In this document: one piece after another, positions 7,265-10,284 of the stretch
How the letters are laid out: each line of letters opens with the position of its first letter
How positions within the stretch are numbered: the first letter of the stretch is position 1
Assembly: GCA_051003795.1 (NCBI GenBank)
Contig: JBPCKZ010000254.1
Span: 1-10,284, forward strand
Direction of reading: 5' to 3'
DNA from: JALYXS01 sp051003795
GTDB lineage: Bacteria > Acidobacteriota > Terriglobia > Bryobacterales > Bryobacteraceae
DNA: 10,284 nucleotides
Notes under the pieces: model-generated
Seen by the model: only the letters and a program-made list of their open reading frames with translations
The model's database searches: none
Told to the model about the DNA's origin: nothing
Translations under genes and position numbers: made by a program

Positions 7265-8256
7265 GCGACCAGATCCTCTAGTCCTTCCCGCACGCCCGTT
7301 TGCGGAGACCATCCGAGCAGCCGTCCGGCTTTGGCGGTGTCCGCGATGAATACCTTCTGATCGCCAACGCGCGCGGGGCCGGCCGTGTACTGCATCCGGA
7401 ATCCGAACGGCTCGCGCAATCGGGCGAACAACTCGACCAGCGATAGGCTGTTGCCCGCCCCGCCGCCGATATTGAAAGCCTGTCCGAACGCTGCGCTCGA
7501 TTCATCCAACTCCGCTATTTTTTCGAAGCAGGCGCATAGGTCGGCGACATGCAGCAGATCCCGGACCTGTTTTCCGGTGCCGCTGATTCGGAAAGGCGAC
7601 CCTTCGACACCCATCTTCACGAAGTATGCCACCCAGCCCTGATCTTCGGTGGCGAATTGACGCCCGCCATAGACGCTCGATTGACGGAGCGATACGGTCT
7701 TGATCCCGTAGACGGCATGGTAGTCCCGGACATATTGATCCGCCGCGCCTTTCGAGCACGAGTAGCCGCCGTGCAGGTCGAGCGAAAGCTCTTCGCGAAG
7801 ACCGCGCGGAAAATCGGGCAGCGTGTAGCGCGTGGCCTGCTCTTCGGAGCGGATGGCAGCCAAGTCGCCGTAGACTTTATTGGAGCTCGAGTAGATGAAG
7901 CGAGCCGCGGGAGTGTGGGTGCGGGTGGCTTCGAGAGCGTTAAAGGTTCCGAGAGCGTTGGTTTCGAAATCGTAGCGCGGGTCGGAAAGGGACGCGACGA
8001 ACGATACCTGGCCCGCGAGGTGCAGCACCATCGCGGCGTCGCCGTGGGCGGACCAGAGAGCGTCCACCTGGGCGGAATCGCGGACGTCCACATGGTGGAC
8101 CTTCAGGCCGCGAGTTTTTTCCAGATAGGCTGCATTGAGCTGGGAGCTGGACCGATGGAAGTTGTCGGCGAGGATGCATTCGTGACCGCGATGCGATAGA
8201 TATTCCGCCGCGTTCGTGCCGATGAAGCCGGCTCCTCCGGTAACAATCCACTTCAT
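7249..8256 (-). CDS. rfbE: CDP-paratose 2-epimerase (CDP-tyvelose synthesis)
   Basis: This extended short-chain dehydrogenase/reductase of 335 aa should interconvert CDP-D-paratose and CDP-D-tyvelose by NAD-dependent epimerisation at C-2. It shows the Rossmann glycine motif GGAGFIG (7-13), the serine region YSSSNKVYGD (122-131) and the catalytic Y165-x-x-x-K169 in YSCSKGAADQY. The stretch YGGRQFATEDQGWV (196-209), with ISGTGKQVRDLLH (224-236) and FNIGGG further on, closely resembles Salmonella and Yersinia RfbE/Tyv rather than generic UDP-glucose epimerases. The ATG overlaps the rfbH stop (ATGA, 8253-8256) and has GGAAGAA 4 nt upstream. A longer reading upstream of this ATG is in-frame read-through into rfbH and is not supported. 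Family assignment is from recalled motifs; a related 2-epimerase specificity cannot be excluded. Confidence 0.9.
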   Translation of the reverse strand: MKWIVTGGAGFIGTNAAEYLSHRGHECILADNFHRSSSQLNAAYLEKTRGLKVHHVDVRDSAQVDALWSAHGDAAMVLHLAGQVSFVASLSDPRYDFETNALGTFNALEATRTHTPAARFIYSSSNKVYGDLAAIRSEEQATRYTLPDFPRGLREELSLDLHGGYSCSKGAADQYVRDYHAVYGIKTVSLRQSSVYGGRQFATEDQGWVAYFVKMGVEGSPFRISGTGKQVRDLLHVADLCACFEKIAELDESSAAFGQAFNIGGGAGNSLSLVELFARLREPFGFRMQYTAGPARVGDQKVFIADTAKAGRLLGWSPQTGVREGLEDLVAWSAS

Positions 8257-9566
8257 GCCGTTCTTCCGAACGCGGCGTGCATCGCGCCAATCGAGTGGTC
8301 CAGCATCGCCCGCGAGAGGCCGGGATACACGCCAATCCAGAAGGTCTGGTTCATGATCCGGTCGGTGTTGGGCAACCGGCCAATGGCGCGATGCCGGACG
8401 CCCTCGTATGCGGGCTGCCGAAGCAGGTTGCCCCCGAAGAGCAGGCGCGTTTTGATGTTGCGCGCCTCCAAATACCTCACCAATTCGTTTCGGCAAAGCG
8501 GCGCGGATTCGCGCACCGTCAAGGCGAATCCGAACCAGCTCGGGGCGCTACCGGGCGTCGCTTCCGGCAGGATCAGGAACTCTTCCAAGCCCGCGAGACC
8601 AGACTTGAGGTAGGCGAAATTCTCCCGGCGTAGGCGAATGAATTCCGGCAGCTTTTGCAACTGTGCGACGCCGATCGCGGCCTGCATATCCGTGCTCTTC
8701 AGGTTGTAGCCGATATGGCTATACGTGTACTTGTGGTCGTATCCGCAAGGCAGCTCGCCCGATTGACGGTCGAATCGCCGTCCGCAAGTGTTATCTTTTC
8801 CCGGCTCGCACCAGCAGTCGCGGCCCCAATCGCGGAACGATTCGGCGATCTGTTTCAGCAGCGGAGCTTGTCCGATCACCGCGCCCCCCTCGCCCATGGT
8901 GATGTGGTGCGCGGGGTAGAAACTGAACGTGGCGAGATCCCCGAAAGTCCCCACTTTGCGGCCGCCGTACTCCGCGCCGAGCGCGTCGCAACTGTCCTCA
9001 ATCAGCCAGAGGTGGCGTCGCTGGGCGAAATCCTGTACTTGCGCGACGGGAAACGGATTGCCGAGCGTGTGAGCCAGGATAATGGCTCGCGTGCGCGGCG
9101 AAAGCGCGGCCTCAAGTTGTGTCGCGTCGATGTTATAGGACGGGATCGTGACATCGACAAACACCGGAATCAGGCCGTTCTGAACGATGGGATTGACGGT
9201 GGTCGGGAAACCCGCTGCAACCGTGATCGCTTCATCGCCCGGTCGAAGGCGGCGATCTCCCAAGAGCTTCGAAGTCAATGCCGAGACGGCGAGCAGGTTG
9301 GCGCTCGATCCGGAGTTGGTGAGGAGCGAGAAACGCGCGCCGGTGTAGCGCGCCAGATCGCGCTCGAACTGCTTGGCGTAGCGTCCGGTAGTGAGCCAGA
9401 AATCGAGCGAGGCATCGACCAGATTCGCGAGTTCGTCCGCGTCGAACACCTTGCCCGCCACCGGAACGGGATGGGCGCACGGCTCGAACGTTTGCTCCGG
9501 CCAGTTCGCGGCGTAATACTCGCGCGTGAGCGCGAGAATCCGGCCGCGCAATTCATCGGCATTCAT
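8253..9566 (-). CDS. rfbH: CDP-4-keto-6-deoxy-D-glucose-3-dehydrase (E1), RfbH
   Basis: This is the PMP/PLP-dependent, iron-sulfur dehydrase that removes the C-3 hydroxyl of CDP-4-keto-6-deoxy-D-glucose, the committed step to CDP-3,6-dideoxyhexoses. It needs an E3-type reductase, which is not in the window. The fold is that of DegT/DnrJ/EryC1 aminotransferases, but the lysine that would bind PLP is replaced by histidine: H220 in SFYPAHHITMGEGG, the hallmark of E1. D191 (IEDSCDALG) should contact the cofactor ring nitrogen. Cysteines C251, C253 and C261 in the CWC-x7-C motif match the cluster ligands of the Yersinia enzyme. Its length of 437 aa equals the family's usual length, which supports the ATG at 9566 over an upstream start. 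It overlaps both neighbours by 4 bp (ATGA at 9563-9566 and 8253-8256), indicating coupled translation. Confidence 0.95.
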   Translation of the reverse strand: MNADELRGRILALTREYYAANWPEQTFEPCAHPVPVAGKVFDADELANLVDASLDFWLTTGRYAKQFERDLARYTGARFSLLTNSGSSANLLAVSALTSKLLGDRRLRPGDEAITVAAGFPTTVNPIVQNGLIPVFVDVTIPSYNIDATQLEAALSPRTRAIILAHTLGNPFPVAQVQDFAQRRHLWLIEDSCDALGAEYGGRKVGTFGDLATFSFYPAHHITMGEGGAVIGQAPLLKQIAESFRDWGRDCWCEPGKDNTCGRRFDRQSGELPCGYDHKYTYSHIGYNLKSTDMQAAIGVAQLQKLPEFIRLRRENFAYLKSGLAGLEEFLILPEATPGSAPSWFGFALTVRESAPLCRNELVRYLEARNIKTRLLFGGNLLRQPAYEGVRHRAIGRLPNTDRIMNQTFWIGVYPGLSRAMLDHSIGAMHAAFGRTA

Positions 9567-10284
9567 GCGGCAACCAGACTTTTGAGGCCGGCATCCAGGG
9601 TGATGCGCGCGCGCCAATCGAGCTCCGCCTCCGCGCGCGCGGGATTGGCAACAAGGTAAGCCGGATCGGTTCTCGGCCGCGCCGCCGTGCCGAACTCACA
9701 CAACGAGAGCGGCGCTTCGACCAGATCCAGGATTCGCCGCACTATCTCCCGCACGGACATCGCGTTCGCCGGGCCACCGCCGAGATTGTAGACTCGCCCG
9801 ATCGATTCAGTCCGATCGCCGGCCGCAATCAGCGCATCGACGACGTCGTCCACGTGAAGGTAATCGCGGATCTGTTCGCCGCCGCTTAGTTGAATCGTCT
9901 TCCGCTCCCGCGCGCGCGACACCACGTAAGGAATCAGCTTCGACGAATGCTCGCCCGGGCCATAGACCGCGAATGGCCGGACCGTTACAAGCGGGAGACC
10001 CTCTTCGCGGCGGAGGTAATCGAGCAACATCCATCCCGCGGCCTTCGAAGCGCCGTAAAGATTGGCCGCCTGCAGTGGCGCGGATTCGTCGATGGGCGTC
10101 GATTGGGGCCGGTACTCGAATCCCGAGCCGGCGTGGACAAACCGTTCGGCGCCGAATCGAACGGCCAGCCGCGCCAGTTCGAAAGTGCCGAGCGTGTTGC
10201 AACCGACGCACGGCTGCGAGTGCTCGTTCCGCGCGCGCACGCCCGCCGCGGCCAAGTGATAGACGTGGGTGAACCGGTGGGCTT
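9563..10284 (-). CDS. NAD-dependent epimerase/dehydratase (partial, N-terminus beyond window)
   Basis: The frame is open to the right edge, so only the C-terminal 239 residues are visible; the Rossmann glycine motif lies outside. What remains is a typical extended SDR protein: VYHLAAAG (about 7-14), the serine segment HAGSGFEYR (S53), catalytic Y76-x-x-x-K80 in YGASK, VRPFAVYGPGEHS, then IRDYLHVDDVVDA and VYNLGGG in the substrate domain. A TTG at 10255 could be read as a start, but it falls inside the conserved VYHLAA strand and is not credible. It is translationally coupled to rfbH (4-bp overlap). In this context it is a candidate for the C-4 ketoreductase that makes CDP-paratose (RfbS role), but a CDP-glucose 4,6-dehydratase-like or other epimerase role is possible. 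Specificity is inferred from neighbours only. Confidence 0.88.
   Translation of the reverse strand, partial: AHRFTHVYHLAAAGVRARNEHSQPCVGCNTLGTFELARLAVRFGAERFVHAGSGFEYRPQSTPIDESAPLQAANLYGASKAAGWMLLDYLRREEGLPLVTVRPFAVYGPGEHSSKLIPYVVSRARERKTIQLSGGEQIRDYLHVDDVVDALIAAGDRTESIGRVYNLGGGPANAMSVREIVRRILDLVEAPLSLCEFGTAARPRTDPAYLVANPARAEAELDWRARITLDAGLKSLVAA

Noticed and set aside
7549..8199. Plus-strand open frame of 216 aa opposite rfbE
   Set aside because: It is antisense to a gene with intact SDR motifs, with no supporting ribosome binding site or domain.
8256..8496. N-terminal extension of rfbE to a 415-aa protein
   Set aside because: The extra 80 residues overlap rfbH out of frame, and the Rossmann motif begins at the ATG at 8256, which has a ribosome binding site and an ATGA overlap.
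9567..9617. 17-residue N-terminal extension of rfbH
   Set aside because: The ATG at 9566 gives exactly the family length and makes the active-site numbering (H220, C251, C253, C261) agree with the known enzyme.
8655..9659. Plus-strand open frame of 334 aa opposite rfbH
   Set aside because: It is a shadow of the confidently identified RfbH frame; the arginine- and alanine-rich composition has no recognisable motif.

Overview
This GC-rich, gene-dense window looks like chromosomal DNA of an acidobacterium, most likely from the Solibacter/Bryobacter side of the phylum. The assignment rests on the coupled CRTAC1-like (FG-GAP plus ASPIC/UnbV) and TPR pair, the codon style, the gene neighbourhood and a palindromic dispersed repeat. 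It is an inference, because no rRNA or other phylogenetic marker lies in the window.

Layout. Bases 1-45 are a truncated copy of a palindromic repeat that touches the start of the first gene. Plus strand, 45-2686: an exported beta-propeller protein of the CRTAC1 type overlaps by 4 bp with an exported TPR protein. Plus strand, 2770-6210: after a short promoter-bearing gap comes an envelope cluster with almost no spacing. It encodes a membrane-anchored PpiD/SurA-like peptidyl-prolyl isomerase, a DedA-family membrane protein and a YihY/BrkB-family membrane protein. Bases 6211-6379 separate the convergent gene sets and hold a 142-bp imperfect inverted repeat (6241-6382), related to the copy at the left edge. 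Minus strand, 10284 down to 6380: a translationally coupled sugar-nucleotide operon encodes an NAD-dependent epimerase/dehydratase (cut by the window edge), RfbH, CDP-paratose 2-epimerase (RfbE) and a family 2 glycosyltransferase.

How the genes work together. RfbH performs the C-3 deoxygenation that commits CDP-4-keto-6-deoxyglucose to CDP-3,6-dideoxyhexoses. RfbE converts CDP-paratose to CDP-tyvelose. The partial reductase/epimerase-like gene is a candidate for the intervening C-4 reduction, and the glycosyltransferase is a candidate for using one of the resulting sugars. Together they suggest that the cell makes a 3,6-dideoxyhexose (tyvelose or paratose) for a surface glycan. The first steps (cytidylyltransferase, 4,6-dehydratase) would have to lie beyond base 10284 or elsewhere.

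No tRNA, rRNA, CRISPR array, transposase or phage gene is visible. The least ordinary features are the nested palindromic repeat family and the predicted tyvelose pathway. I see no convincing undescribed defence or mobile system.
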